From contig CAWGJU010000010.1 in assembly GCA_963822985.1 (NCBI GenBank), positions 496,001-560,000 on the forward strand: a stretch of DNA of 64,000 nt, in the 5' to 3' direction. The DNA comes from Thermohalobaculum sp963822985. Its GTDB lineage: Bacteria; Pseudomonadota; Alphaproteobacteria; Rhodobacterales; Rhodobacteraceae. The position numbers and the translations under genes were made by a program. Below are positions 54,975 to 64,000 of the stretch, in pieces. Each line of letters begins with the position of its first letter. Within the stretch, counting starts at the first letter, position 1. The notes below the pieces were generated by a model. That model saw nothing but the letters and a program-made list of their open reading frames with translations. It searched no databases and had not been told where the DNA came from.

Positions 54975-56530
54975 TCAGGCGACGGCCTCGCTCGGCCGCA
55001 CATCCTCGACCTCGGCCGGCGCCGCACCGCCGACGTCGCGGTCCAGCGTGTCGGCGGCGATCCAGCCAGACATCAGCGCCATCGGCATGCCCGGCCCCGG
55101 ATGCGCCGAGCCGCCGGCAAGGTAGAGCCCGCGCACCTGCCGGCTGCGATTGCCCGGCTTGAACGCGCCGTGCACCCGGCCATGGCTGACCAGCCCGTAG
55201 ATTGCGCCGTCCAGCACCTTGTAGCGGTCGTGGATGTCCTGCGGCGTCAGCACCCGCTCGACCCGGATGCGCTCCTCGATGTCCTCCATGCCGGCCGTGC
55301 GCTTCAGCTTGTCGAGGATCGTCTGCCGATAGCTCCGGCAACATGCGCGACCAGTCGTGGTGCGGCCGCAGATAGGGCGTGTGCACCAGCACGTAGAGCG
55401 CCTCGCCGCCCTCTGGCGCGACCCCGGGCTCGGTGCGCGCCGGCGCCGCCAGGTAGGCCGTCGGATCGGGCGCCGGCTCGCCCCGCTTGTAGATCGCGTC
55501 AAACTCCTCCTCGGGGTCGCGCGAGAAGACGAAGTTGTGGTGCGCCAGGTGCTCATAGGCCCGGTCGAGCCCCAGATAGAGCACCACGCCCGAACACGCC
55601 GCCTCGCGATTCCGCCCGCGGCGAAAGCTCTCCCAGGCCGCGCCGCCCACCAGCTCGCGATAGGTGCGCACCGAATCCATGTTCGAGACGATCTGGTCGA
55701 AGGCCAGCCGCTCGCCCCCGGCGATCTCGACGCCCGTGGCGCGCCCGTTCTCGACGACGATCCGCGTCACGTCCGTGCCGGGGCGGATGCGGACGCCCAA
55801 CCCTTCGGCCAGCCGCGCCAGCGCCTGCGGCACCGCGCGCGTGCCGCCCATCGGGTACCAGACGCCCTCGCCCACCTGCATATGCGCGATGCCGCACAGC
55901 ACGGCCGGCGAGGCGAAGGGCGACGAGCCGACATACTGGATGAAGTGCTCCAGCATCTGCGCGACGCGGCCGTCCCTGACGCTGGCGCGGATCTGCCCCG
56001 CGACGCTGCGGTGCATGCGCAGCGCCAGCACGTCCTTCAGCGTCGCCCAGGACATCTTGCCGTCCATCGTGTCCCGCAGGTCCTCGACGGACTTCCAGAA
56101 GAAGAACCGGTCCGAGATGCCGCTCAGCCGCTCGGCAACGCCCAGGAACTCGGCATAGCCCGGCCCGCTGCCCGGCGCGAACGCTCTCCAGCTCCTTGCG
56201 CATGGCGCCCGCGTCCTCGCGCAGGTCCAGCACCGAGCCGTCCTCGAAGAAGCAGCGCCATTGCGGGTCGAGACGCACCAGCTCCAGCTCGTCCTCCAGC
56301 CGCCGCCCGGCCTCGCCGAAGATGCGCGCGAGCACGCGCGGCACCGTCAGGATGGTCGGCCCCATGTCGAACCGATAGCCGCCCTCCTCCAGCACCGCCG
56401 CCTTGCCGCCCAGCCAGGCGTTCTTCTCGAACAGCGTCACCCGATGCCCGCGCGCCGCCAGCGTGCAGGCCGCGGCCAGCCCGCCGAGGCCGCCGCCGAT
56501 GATGCCGATCCCGTTGCTGGCCCCGCTCAT
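54975..56530 (-). pseudogene. CrtI-family carotenoid desaturase/oxygenase (CrtP-like), two frameshifts
   Basis: About 518 residues in three frames. The FAD-binding GIIGGGLGGLAAACTLAARG opens the protein, followed by FDMGPTILTVPRVLARIFGE; the middle has FIQYVGSSPFASPAVLCGIA; the C-terminal signature GLYLAGGSAHPGPGMPMALM is conserved. Extra bases near 56182 and 55332 explain the shifts. In C30 pathways the second CrtI-type enzyme is CrtP, oxidising terminal methyl groups; CrtD-like roles are possible. The ATG at 56530 overlaps the first desaturase stop (ATGA). Confidence 0.75.
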
Positions 56531-58095
56531 TCGGCCGCCTCCACCAGCGCCGGTTCCGGCACGCGCCGCTCGTCGAGCCCCAGATCCTCGGCCACCAGCT
56601 TGCTCGCAATGTCGGCGGACAGGAAGATCGTCGGCAGACCGCTGCCCGGATGCGTCCCGCCGCCCGTCAGGTAGACGCCGTCCAGATCCTCGAACCGGTT
56701 GCGCGGACGGTTGTGCAGCATCTGGCCCAGATTGTGCGCCAGGTTGAACGTCGCGCCACGATAGATTGACAGGTCCCGCTCCCAATCCTTGGGCGTCACC
56801 ATCTTCTCCGTGCGGATCCGGCGCTCGACGTCCTTGATCCCCATCTGCTCCAACCGCTGCAGGATTCGCGCCCGGTAAGCCGGCGCGATCGCGTCCCAGT
56901 CGACGCCGCCCTCCAGATTGCCCACGGGCGCCAGCACGTAGAGCGTGCTGCACCCGTCCGGCGCCAGAGTCGGGTCGGTGATACTTGCGTTCTGGACGTA
57001 GATCGTCGGGTCCTCGGGCGCCAGCCCGGCATCGATCTCGGCGATGTTCTTGGCGTAGTCTTGCGTGAGAAAGATCGTGTGGTGGTGCAGGTGATCGAAC
57101 CGCCCCTCCAGCCCCAGGAACAGCATGAAGGTCGAGCACGAGAACCGCTTCTTCTCGATGCGCGCATCCGTCCAGCGCCGCCGCAGCCGGTCCGGCACCA
57201 GGTTCCGCATTGCATGCGCGAAATCGGCGTTCACCACGACCGCGTCGGCGTAATAGTCGCCCTGCGCCGTGCGCGCGCCGATGGCGCGCCGCCCCTCGAA
57301 CAGCAGCTCCTCGATCGGCTCGGACAGCCTGATCTCGACGCCCACCTCGCGCGCCACCCGCGCCATGGCGCGTGTCAGGGCGTTGCAGCCGCCCGTCGGG
57401 TGGAAGACGCCGTGCCCGTACTCGATATGCGCCACGATGGTAAACAGGCTCGGGCATTTGAACGGCGACATGCCCAGGTATTTCGACTGGAACGAGAAGG
57501 CCAGCCGCACGTCGGGATGCTTGAACCAGCGCTTCAAATCCTGGTCCACCGTCAGCCACGGCCTGAACAGCGGCAACGCCCGGAAGATGTCGCGCGCCAC
57601 CATCGACTGCGGCCCGAAGAACGGCCGCTGCAGGATCGGGCTGAACACCTCGAACTTGGCGCGGTTCTCGGCGATGTAGCCCGGCACGTTGCGCGCATCC
57701 TCGGGCGAGATCTTCGCCACCTCCGCCTGCAGCCGCGCCAGGTCGGGGGTCGCCTCGAAGGTGACGCCGCTCTCGAACTGCAGCCGGTACATCGGGTCGA
57801 GCCGGGTCAGCTCGACCTCGTCCTCCAGCCGCCGCCCGCACGCCTTGAAGATCTCGTCGAGCACCTGCGGGTAGAGGAAGAAGGTCGGACCCAGATCGAA
57901 GGTGAACCCGTCCTGCACCACGGACGAGGACCGCCCGCCGACCTGGTCGCGCCGCTCCAGCACCGTCACCTCGGCCCCGGCCGCGGCCAGCAGCATCGCC
58001 GAGGCCAGCCCGCCGGGGCCGGCCCCAGCGATGACGACGTGCGGCTTATCGGCCCCGAGCCGCCGCGAGCGGCCGAAGCGTGGCATCTTGTTCAT
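56527..58095 (-). CDS. CrtI/CrtN-family phytoene or squalene desaturase
   Basis: 522 aa FAD-dependent desaturase, intact. N-terminal HVVIAGAGPGGLASAMLLAA and VGGRSSSVVQDGFTFDLGPT bind FAD; GGCNALTRAMARVAREVGVE lies in the middle; the C-terminal signature is GVYLTGGGTHPGSGLPTIFL. Operon partners resembling crtP, crtQ and crtO suggest a C30 substrate (squalene or dehydrosqualene), like crtN; no squalene synthase is in this window to confirm it. The ATG at 58095 is 15 bp after the DUF2141 gene. Confidence 0.85.
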   Translation of the reverse strand: MNKMPRFGRSRRLGADKPHVVIAGAGPGGLASAMLLAAAGAEVTVLERRDQVGGRSSSVVQDGFTFDLGPTFFLYPQVLDEIFKACGRRLEDEVELTRLDPMYRLQFESGVTFEATPDLARLQAEVAKISPEDARNVPGYIAENRAKFEVFSPILQRPFFGPQSMVARDIFRALPLFRPWLTVDQDLKRWFKHPDVRLAFSFQSKYLGMSPFKCPSLFTIVAHIEYGHGVFHPTGGCNALTRAMARVAREVGVEIRLSEPIEELLFEGRRAIGARTAQGDYYADAVVVNADFAHAMRNLVPDRLRRRWTDARIEKKRFSCSTFMLFLGLEGRFDHLHHHTIFLTQDYAKNIAEIDAGLAPEDPTIYVQNASITDPTLAPDGCSTLYVLAPVGNLEGGVDWDAIAPAYRARILQRLEQMGIKDVERRIRTEKMVTPKDWERDLSIYRGATFNLAHNLGQMLHNRPRNRFEDLDGVYLTGGGTHPGSGLPTIFLSADIASKLVAEDLGLDERRVPEPALVEAAE

Positions 58096-58110
58096 CCGTC
58101 CTCCAAGGCT

Positions 58111-58539
58111 TCAGAAATACCGCATGGACAGCGTCAGCGACGCGCCATTCTGGCCGATCTCGACCGCAGCGTCGGAAAAGCGCGGCGGCCCCATCCGCAT
58201 GGGTGCATCCCGGCTGAAGGCGATGCCCTCGCGCGGCATGCCGATCAGGTTCCGGTCCAGCTCGGAATTGTCGTTCTCGTCGTGGAACGCCTGGACGGCG
58301 TACTGCCCGGGCGGCACACCGCCGACCAGGATATCGGCGGCGCCGGCGTGCGCCTTGACGCGGGCGTTGTGCCGACAGTGCGCGCTCAGGAAATCGTCCG
58401 GCGTGCACACCGCCACCAGCACGCTTCCCTGATCATTGCGGATGTTTTCGACGTGCACGACCACATCCTCGGCGGAAGCCGGCGCAGCGGCCAGCAGCGC
58501 AGCCAGCACGACTCCGCTCCGTCCCAGGCGTTTGGCCAT
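58111..58539 (-). CDS. DUF2141 secreted protein
   Basis: 142 aa with a signal peptide (about 1-23, ending ASAED). The DUF2141 core follows: VENIRNDQGSVLVAVCT, PPGQYAVQAFHDENDNSELD and GMPREGIAFSRD. The fold is an Ig-like beta sandwich with probable Ca-binding acidic residues. DUF2141 proteins often lie in carotenoid clusters, which fits its place as first gene of this operon. Its role there is unknown. Confidence 0.85.
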   Translation of the reverse strand: MAKRLGRSGVVLAALLAAAPASAEDVVVHVENIRNDQGSVLVAVCTPDDFLSAHCRHNARVKAHAGAADILVGGVPPGQYAVQAFHDENDNSELDRNLIGMPREGIAFSRDAPMRMGPPRFSDAAVEIGQNGASLTLSMRYF

Positions 58540-58704
58540 CTTTTTTCGTTTCCTTCACTGTCCGGCAGGTGGACATAGAGCACGCGCAACCCACGTCGAG
58601 GGTCCAGCCATAGCACGCTTTGTTCCCGCATGTTCCGGGCGTCGGGTGCAAGGGCGCACAAGGAAGCAGCCGTGCCGCGGATTGTCGTTGCTCTGGAGGA
58701 CTGG

Positions 58705-59223
58705 ATGCGGTGCGCTGCGCGTGGCCCGGGGCAAGAAACGGGGCGATCGCAGCTGGACCCGGCCGTGAAGCTGACCGTCAACGGCGTCGCGCACGAGATC
58801 GCGTCCGATCCGGAGACCCCGCTTCTCTGGGTGCTGCGCGACGAGCTCGGCCTGACCGGCAGCAAGTTCGGCTGCGGTATCGCCGCCTGCGGCGCCTGCA
58901 CCGTGCGGATCGATGGCGAGGCCCAGCCCTCCTGCACGCTGCCGGTCGGCGCCGTGGCGGGCGCCGTGACCACGATCGAGGGTGTCGGCGCCAGCGCGAC
59001 GGGTCTCGCCGTCCAGCGGGCCTGGGTCGAGCACCAGGTCGCCCAGTGCGGCTATTGCCAGCCGGGCCAGGTGATGGCGGCGACGGCGTTGCTCTCGGCC
59101 GCGCGCGCGCCGACGGATGCCGAGATCGACGCCGCCATGTCCGGCAATCTCTGCCGCTGCGGCACTTATCCGCGCATCCGCGCGGCGATCCACGCCGCCG
59201 CCGCCCGGCTGCGCGAGGTCTGA
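58705..59223 (+). CDS. iorA: Isoquinoline 1-oxidoreductase-type alpha subunit, [2Fe-2S]
   Basis: 172 aa small iron-sulfur subunit of a xanthine-oxidase-family enzyme. The ferredoxin-type cluster site is FGCGIAACGACTVRIDG (about 59-75) and the second cluster uses QCGYCQPGQ and LCRCGTYPRIR (about 115 and 150). It passes electrons from molybdopterin to an acceptor. The ATG at 58705 is chosen for its GGAGG five bases upstream; relatives start near GTG 58765, so this adds about 20 residues. Two bp separate it from the large subunit. Confidence 0.88.
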   Translation: MRCAARGPGQETGRSQLDPAVKLTVNGVAHEIASDPETPLLWVLRDELGLTGSKFGCGIAACGACTVRIDGEAQPSCTLPVGAVAGAVTTIEGVGASATGLAVQRAWVEHQVAQCGYCQPGQVMAATALLSAARAPTDAEIDAAMSGNLCRCGTYPRIRAAIHAAAARLREV

Positions 59224-59225
59224 GG

Positions 59226-61469
59226 GTGCGCCGCCGCGCCTTCCTGCTCGGCTCGGCCGCCATCGCCGGCGGCGTCGCCATAGGCTTCGTCGGCGGCTGG
59301 TGGGCGACGCGGCCGCCCGGCAACCCGCTTCGCCCCGGCGACCGGGCGAGGCCACGCTGAACCCTTATGTGCTCGTCACGCGCGAAGGCGTCTCGATCGT
59401 GACGCCGCGCGCCGAGATGGGCCAGGGCGTGCAGACGACGCTGGCGGCACTGGTCGCCGAGGAGATGGACCTCGACTGGACCGAGGTCCGCGCCATCCAC
59501 GGGCCGGCCTCGGTCGCCTATGCGAACGCCAAGGTGATCGCCGCAGGGCCTGCCCTTTCCCAGCTGGCAGCAGAGCTTCGCCAGGAGCGCGGCGACGCGG
59601 CGCCATGGAGATCGGCGCGCGGCTGATGCGCATGCAGCTGACCGGCGGCTCGACCTCGATCCTGGACGGCTTCGAGAAGATGCGCCAGGCCGGCGCCGCC
59701 GCCCGCGCGGTGCTGGTCGAGGCCGCCGCGCAGCGCCTCGGCCTGCCGGCGGCCGGGCTGCGCACCGAGGCGGGCGCCGTCTCGCGCCGGATGGCACGCG
59801 GCTGGCCTACCCGAGCTGGCCGAGGCCGCCGCGCTGATCGAGCCGCCCGCCGACCCGGTCCTGAAGCCGCGCGCCGAATGGCGGCTGCTCGGGCCGCTCG
59901 CTGCCCCGGCTCGACATGGCCGGCCAAGGTCGACGGCACGGCCGACCTTCGGCATCGACGTCCGCCTGCCCGGCATGGTCTACGCCGCCGTTCGCGCCAA
60001 CCCGCATCTCGGCGGCGCGGCTGCTCTCCTTCGACGCCAGCCGCCGCCGAGCGGATGCCGGGCGTCTCGCGCGTACTGCGCATCGGCGACGCCGTCGCCG
60101 CGGTGGCGCGCAACACATGGGCGGCCATGCAGGCGGTCGAGGCCGTCGAGGTCGATTGGGGCCCGGCGCCCTACCCGCCCGACACCGAGGCGATCTTCGC
60201 CCGCATCGCCGCTGCCTTCGACCAGGCGCCGCAGCTGGCGCTGCGCGACGATGGCGACGCCGAAGCCGCGCTTTCGGACGAAGGGCGTGCTGCGCGCCGA
60301 GTACCGCGCGCCCTATCTCGCGCACGCGACGATGGAGCCGATGACCGCCACCGCCCTCTTGCGCGACGGCCGGCTGACGGTCTGGACCGGCACCCAGGCG
60401 CCGACGAACCTGCGCGACCAGGCCGCGGCCCTCGCCGGGATCGGCGCGGCGGCGATCGATGTCGAGACGACCTTTCTCGGCGGCGGCTTCGGCCGGCGCT
60501 TCGAGACCGACGCGCCGCTCCAGGCCGTGCGCCTCGCGCTCGCCATGCCGGGCACGCCCGTCAAGCTGACCTGGAGCCGGGAAGAGGACATCCGCCACGA
60601 TTTCTACCGGCCGGGCGCGGTCGCCCGCATGGCCGGCCTGCCCGGCCCGGTGGTGCCGCAGGCGCTCTCGATCGCGATCGCCGGCGCCTCGCTCAGCGCG
60701 ACCCAGCTCAAGCGCCAGGCTGGCATCGCGCCCGCCGGGGCCGGACACGCTTCCTCGTCGAGGGCGCCTTCGACCGCCCTACGCCATCCCGCATTTCCGC
60801 GTCGCCGGCCATGTCAGCGACGTCGAGGTGCCGGTCGGCTTCTGGCGGTCGGTCGGCTACTCGCACAACGCGTTCTTCCTCGAGAGCTTCCTCGACGAGC
60901 TCGCCCATGCCGCCGGCCTCGACCCGGTCGAGACGCGCCTGCGCCTGCTGCGCGACACGCATCCGCCCGTCGGCCGCCGTGGTGGCGGCCGTCGCCCGGA
61001 TGGCCGGCTGGGGCGACCCGCTGCCGCCCGACCGCGCCCGGGGCGTCGCCTTCTGCCTGAGCTATGGCACGCCGACGGCGCAGATCGTCCAGATCGCCCG
61101 GACGGATCGCGGCATCGCCGTCGAAAAGGTCTGGTGCGTCGCAGGACGTCGGCACGGCGCTCGACCCGCGCAACATCGAGGCGCAGATCCAGTCGGGCAT
61201 CGTCTTCGGCCTCTCGGCCGCGATCATGGGCGAGATCACCTTCGCGGGGCGGCGCCGTCGAGCAGTCGAACTTCCACGACTACGAGGCGCTGCGCATGAA
61301 CCAGTGCCCGTCCATCGAGACCCGCATCCTGCAGAGCGGCGGTCTCGGCGGCGTCGGCGAGCCCGGCACGCCGCCGGTCGCCCCGGCGCTCGGCAACGCC
61401 ATCTTCGCCCTCAGCGGCCAGCGGATCCGCGAGCTCCCCTTCCGCCGCTCGGTCGAATTCGCCGCGTGA
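59226..61469 (+). pseudogene. iorB: Isoquinoline 1-oxidoreductase-type beta subunit, many frameshifts
   Basis: Molybdopterin-binding large subunit of about 740 residues when read across at least nine frame changes (near 59345, 59590, 59805, 59900, 60030, 60275, 60740, 60975, 61140 and 61250). N-terminal RRRAFLLGSAAIAGGVA is a twin-arginine signal. Conserved parts: RAEMGQGVQTTLAALVAEEM, TFLGGGFGRRFETDAPLQAV, VGFWRSVGYSHNAFFLESFL and GGLGGVGEPGTPPVAPALGN. Most shifts are one extra base; two look like missing bases. Every segment remains conserved, favouring consensus error. Confidence 0.78.
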
Positions 61470-61618
61470 GACGCATGGGATTGCACAAGTGCAGATCTCG
61501 TTAAGCAAAGGTTAGCCAAGGATCCTTGCCGAACGTTTCGCCGAACTCTTTGACGAACAATTCAGCAAACGGCTGCTCGTAGGGTGGATGCCGACCCTCC
61601 CCTGTCCGGGCGACGCCG
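61470..61618. other. Convergent intergenic region with REP-like hairpin
   Basis: 149 bp between the iorB stop and the stop of the cytochrome gene. A TTAGCCAAGG-type lower-GC stretch is followed by AGGGT (61581-61585), GGATGCCG, ACCCT (61594-61598), starting with the CGTAGGGTGG decamer shared with 31226. It may stop transcripts from both sides. Confidence 0.5.
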
Positions 61619-63126
61619 TCACAGCGTCTTCAGGTACTCCACCAGCGCGTTCTTCTCCTCGTCCGGCAGCTCGGTGCCGTAGAGGTGCCCGCCATTGCCC
61701 TCGCCGCGCAGCGCCGTGTCGAACCGGTGCAGCCGGTGCTCCGGGCAATCGTCGTCAGGCGCCGTGCTGCGAAAGCCCACGCCAGCCGGGTCATAGATGT
61801 CGCAGCCGCGCCAGAACGTCGTCGGCCGCTGCGGCGGCGGCATCAGCAGCGCCCGCAAGCGTCGGCACCGAGCCGTTGTGCAGATAGGGCGCGCGCAGCC
61901 AGATGCCGTCGAGCGGCTGGTTGGCATAGCCCACATCCTTGACCATGTGCTTGCGCTTGACGCCGATCTCCTCGGCCCGCGCATTCGTCGCGTCGGCATG
62001 CGCTTGGCTCCAGGTGTCGAAGCGCTCGCGGTCCGTGCCGATCTCGTCGATCGGCACCGTGCGCCCGAAATACGCCGCCGCCAGGCTCGTGGCACGCCGC
62101 GCATTCGGCCTGCCAGACCGCTTTCCCCTGCTGGGCCAGTGCCTTGTCGATGGGGAACGGATAGGGCGGCGGCTGCTTGGCTCGCAGGTATTCGCGCGTC
62201 TCCTCCATCAGCGCCGTCACCTCGTCGGGCGGCGCGCCGAGGCCGAGCGCCGAGTCGATGTAGACGGCCAGCGGGTCCTGCGTCTCGCCCGCCCAGTTCA
62301 TCGAGGTGTTCTCGCGCAGGGTCGGCGTTCCAGATCGACGGGAAGTCGGCATTGTCGACCGTGCCGTCATCCGGCAGCCGGATCAGGTTGAACTTGGTCA
62401 GGTTGAACGGCCCGTCCCGCCCCGGCCCCCAGGCCGGACGGTCGTGCGCATGCATCCAGGCAAAGTCCGCCGCCTGCTCCAGCACGCGCTTTTTCGCAAG
62501 CGGGATAATGAGATAGCGATAGATCAGCTTGTCGTCCCAGCCGAGGTCGAAGTTCCGCTCCATCTCGGGCAGCATGCCGTCGCCCGACCAGCGCGGGTCG
62601 TTCGCTGCCGCCTCGAGAAAGTCGAGGAACGCCATGACATTCGGTCGTGTGCGAGGGCCCGGTCGGCACGATCACCGGGTCGGCGTCGGGCGCCACGCGA
62701 TAGCTGGCCGCGTGGCAGACGGCGCAGGTCTGCGTCACGCGCGGGAAGCCGACTGTCTTTTTCGAGAAGCCGACGGGCATCTCGCGCCCTTCCTCCCAGG
62801 GGATGCCGAAGGCGCGATAGCCGCCCGGCCCCGGCATCAGGTCTGCGAAGACGCGCGGCAGGACATGGAACATCGGATAGGGCACGCCCAGCTCCCACTC
62901 CGCCCCCAGCGAGCCATATTTGAAACGCTCCTCGGCCGGGTCGGCGCAGAGCACGGCGCGGCGCGCCGGCTCGACATCGCCGCAGATCTCCTGCGGCACC
63001 TCGCGGAAGAACTTGGTCCAGGCATAGGCGCCGCCGGCGGCACCGATGCACCAGCAACGCCACGAAAGCCACGGCGATCTTGCGCCACAGACCGGTCCCG
63101 GTCTCTTCAGCGGGATGCTCGGTCAC
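61619..63126 (-). pseudogene. Membrane-anchored di-haem c-type cytochrome, several frameshifts
   Basis: About 500 residues spread over several frames (shifts near 61858, 62092, 62323, 62640 and 63048). The N-terminus has one membrane helix (KIAVAFVALL). Two haem sites: QTCAVCHAAS and AECAACHEPG. Later conserved parts are GYANQPLDGIWLRAPYLHNG and ELPDEEKNALVEYLKTL. The GTG at 63126 follows AGGAGG. Likely an electron-transfer cytochrome; it faces the IorAB-type genes and could accept their electrons. It lies 11 bp after a similar gene. Confidence 0.72.
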
Positions 63127-63137
63127 AGCCGAGCCTC

Positions 63138-64000
63138 CTAGAAGGTCTTGAGGTACTCGATCAGCGCCAGCTTGTCGGCCTCGGCCAGGTCGGTGCCGTA
63201 GAGATGGCCCTGGTTGCCGTTGCCGGGGCAGAGGCCGGACGGGACAGGTGCCGTTCATCTCCGGCACACCGGCCGGGCAGTCGGCCGCGCCGTCGGCATG
63301 GGCGACGTAGCAGAACAGGCGCGCCCGCTCGGCCGGCGCGATCTTGCGCCGGCTCCCAGACGAAGCCGAGCGCGTCGGGGTCATAGACGTCATAGCCGCG
63401 CAGAAAGGCCTTCGGCCGCTCCTCCGGCGGCGCCAGCAGGGCCCGGATCGTCGGCACCGAGCCGTTGTGCAGATAGGGCGCGCGCAGCCACAGCCCGTCG
63501 AGCGGCGCGTTGGCATAGCCGTCGCGTCTTGCGGAACGCCTGGAAGCGCTCGTCGCCATAGCCGGCGTAGAGCACGTTCTGGTTGACCGCAACGATCGTG
63601 CGTGTAGTTGTCGAGCCGCGCCCGGTCGGTGCCGATACTGGTCGATCTGCGTCACCTTGCCGACCTCGGCGCCGGCGAAGTCGCGCCCGCTCGCGCCGTG
63701 GCAATGGGCGCAATGCGCGGCGTAGATCGGCGCCCCGGCCTCGGCCAGCGCCGGCATCGAAGCGGTCCGGGAACAGCGTCGGTGAAGCGCGGCGGCTCGG
63801 CGATGTCGAGCCAGGCCTCGATCCGCGCCAGCGACGCGCGGTCGAGCAGCGGCGGCGTCGCGCCCGTGCCGAAGGCGGCCGAGCGGTTGCGCTCCTCGAC
63901 CTTGTCGTTGTTGCCGTCCCAATGCAGCTGCATGCCGCGCTTGGGCGCCTGCATCCAGACCGAGGGGAAGTCGACGACGCCGATCCGCTCGCGCTCGGGC
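63138..64000 (-). pseudogene. Second c-type cytochrome, frameshifted and cut by window edge
   Basis: C-terminal part of a protein paralogous to its downstream neighbour. Segments across frames: MQLHWDGNNDKVEERNRSAA, YAAHCAHCHGASG (haem site), then GTDRARLDNYTRTIV and GYANAPLDGLWLRAPYLHNG, with DLAEADKLALIEYLKTF at the end. Shifts lie near 63240, 63345, 63525, 63600, 63645 and 63760. The N-terminus is beyond base 64000. Shared motifs with the neighbour show tandem duplication. Confidence 0.7.

Overview
The window reads as chromosomal DNA from a high-GC alphaproteobacterium. The main evidence is conserved gene order: lptD-surA-pdxA-rsmA, prfA-prmC-DUF4167 protein, and a RodZ-type gene next to ispG. 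A single-cysteine DksA, an LdtR-like MarR regulator and SdhE beside an Xre regulator fit the same group. Several family choices (DUF2927, DUF1499, the IspG N-terminus) lean towards Rhodobacterales or a neighbour, but no marker fixes the genus. No rRNA, tRNA, CRISPR array, transposase or prophage was seen.

Layout. 0-17 kb is core housekeeping: outer-membrane biogenesis, B6 synthesis, 16S methylation, release factor and its methylase, isoprenoid synthesis, an aminotransferase, CCA-adding enzyme and a CoA-type Nudix. 17.7-23.1 kb is an accessory uptake cassette: a TIM-barrel isomerase-like gene divergent from tctC-tctB-tctA (tripartite tricarboxylate-type transporter) and an M20 amidase/carbamoylase. 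The C-terminal remnant of a crotonase gene lies inside it. 23.5-29.1 kb holds dksA, a MoxR AAA ATPase and a CoxE-type VWA gene, separated by a toxin-antitoxin-like pair and a GNAT/DUF2927/small membrane protein run. 29-40 kb is mixed: two EamA exporters, an aldo/keto reductase, a VOC protein, an M48 peptidase, pterin dehydratase, a hybrid histidine kinase with an RsbW-like partner, an RraA-family protein and a luciferase-like oxidoreductase. 40.2-47.2 kb is a complete peptide-type ABC importer followed by an M20 peptidase. 47.3-49.4 kb has an HU-family protein and a LOV photosensor kinase.

49.4-50.6 kb contains broken putrescine/polyamine genes: an aldehyde dehydrogenase with an internal deletion, abutting an inverted fragment of a polyamine-binding protein. 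Then come a patatin and a solitary phnM. 53.0-58.5 kb is a probable C30-type carotenoid operon (DUF2141 protein, two CrtI-family desaturases, acyltransferase, glycosyltransferase). 58.7-64 kb has an isoquinoline 1-oxidoreductase-like molybdenum hydroxylase (alpha and beta subunits) facing two tandem c-type cytochrome genes that may be its electron acceptors.

Two window-wide patterns stand out. First, single-base frameshifts, mostly one extra G or C, are rare before 49 kb (three seen) and dense in patches after it, while the protein sequence stays conserved on both sides of each break. That favours consensus error over old pseudogenes, though neither is proven. Second, short tandem repeats, often 12 or 24 bp and so reading-frame neutral, recur inside genes and at gene ends.
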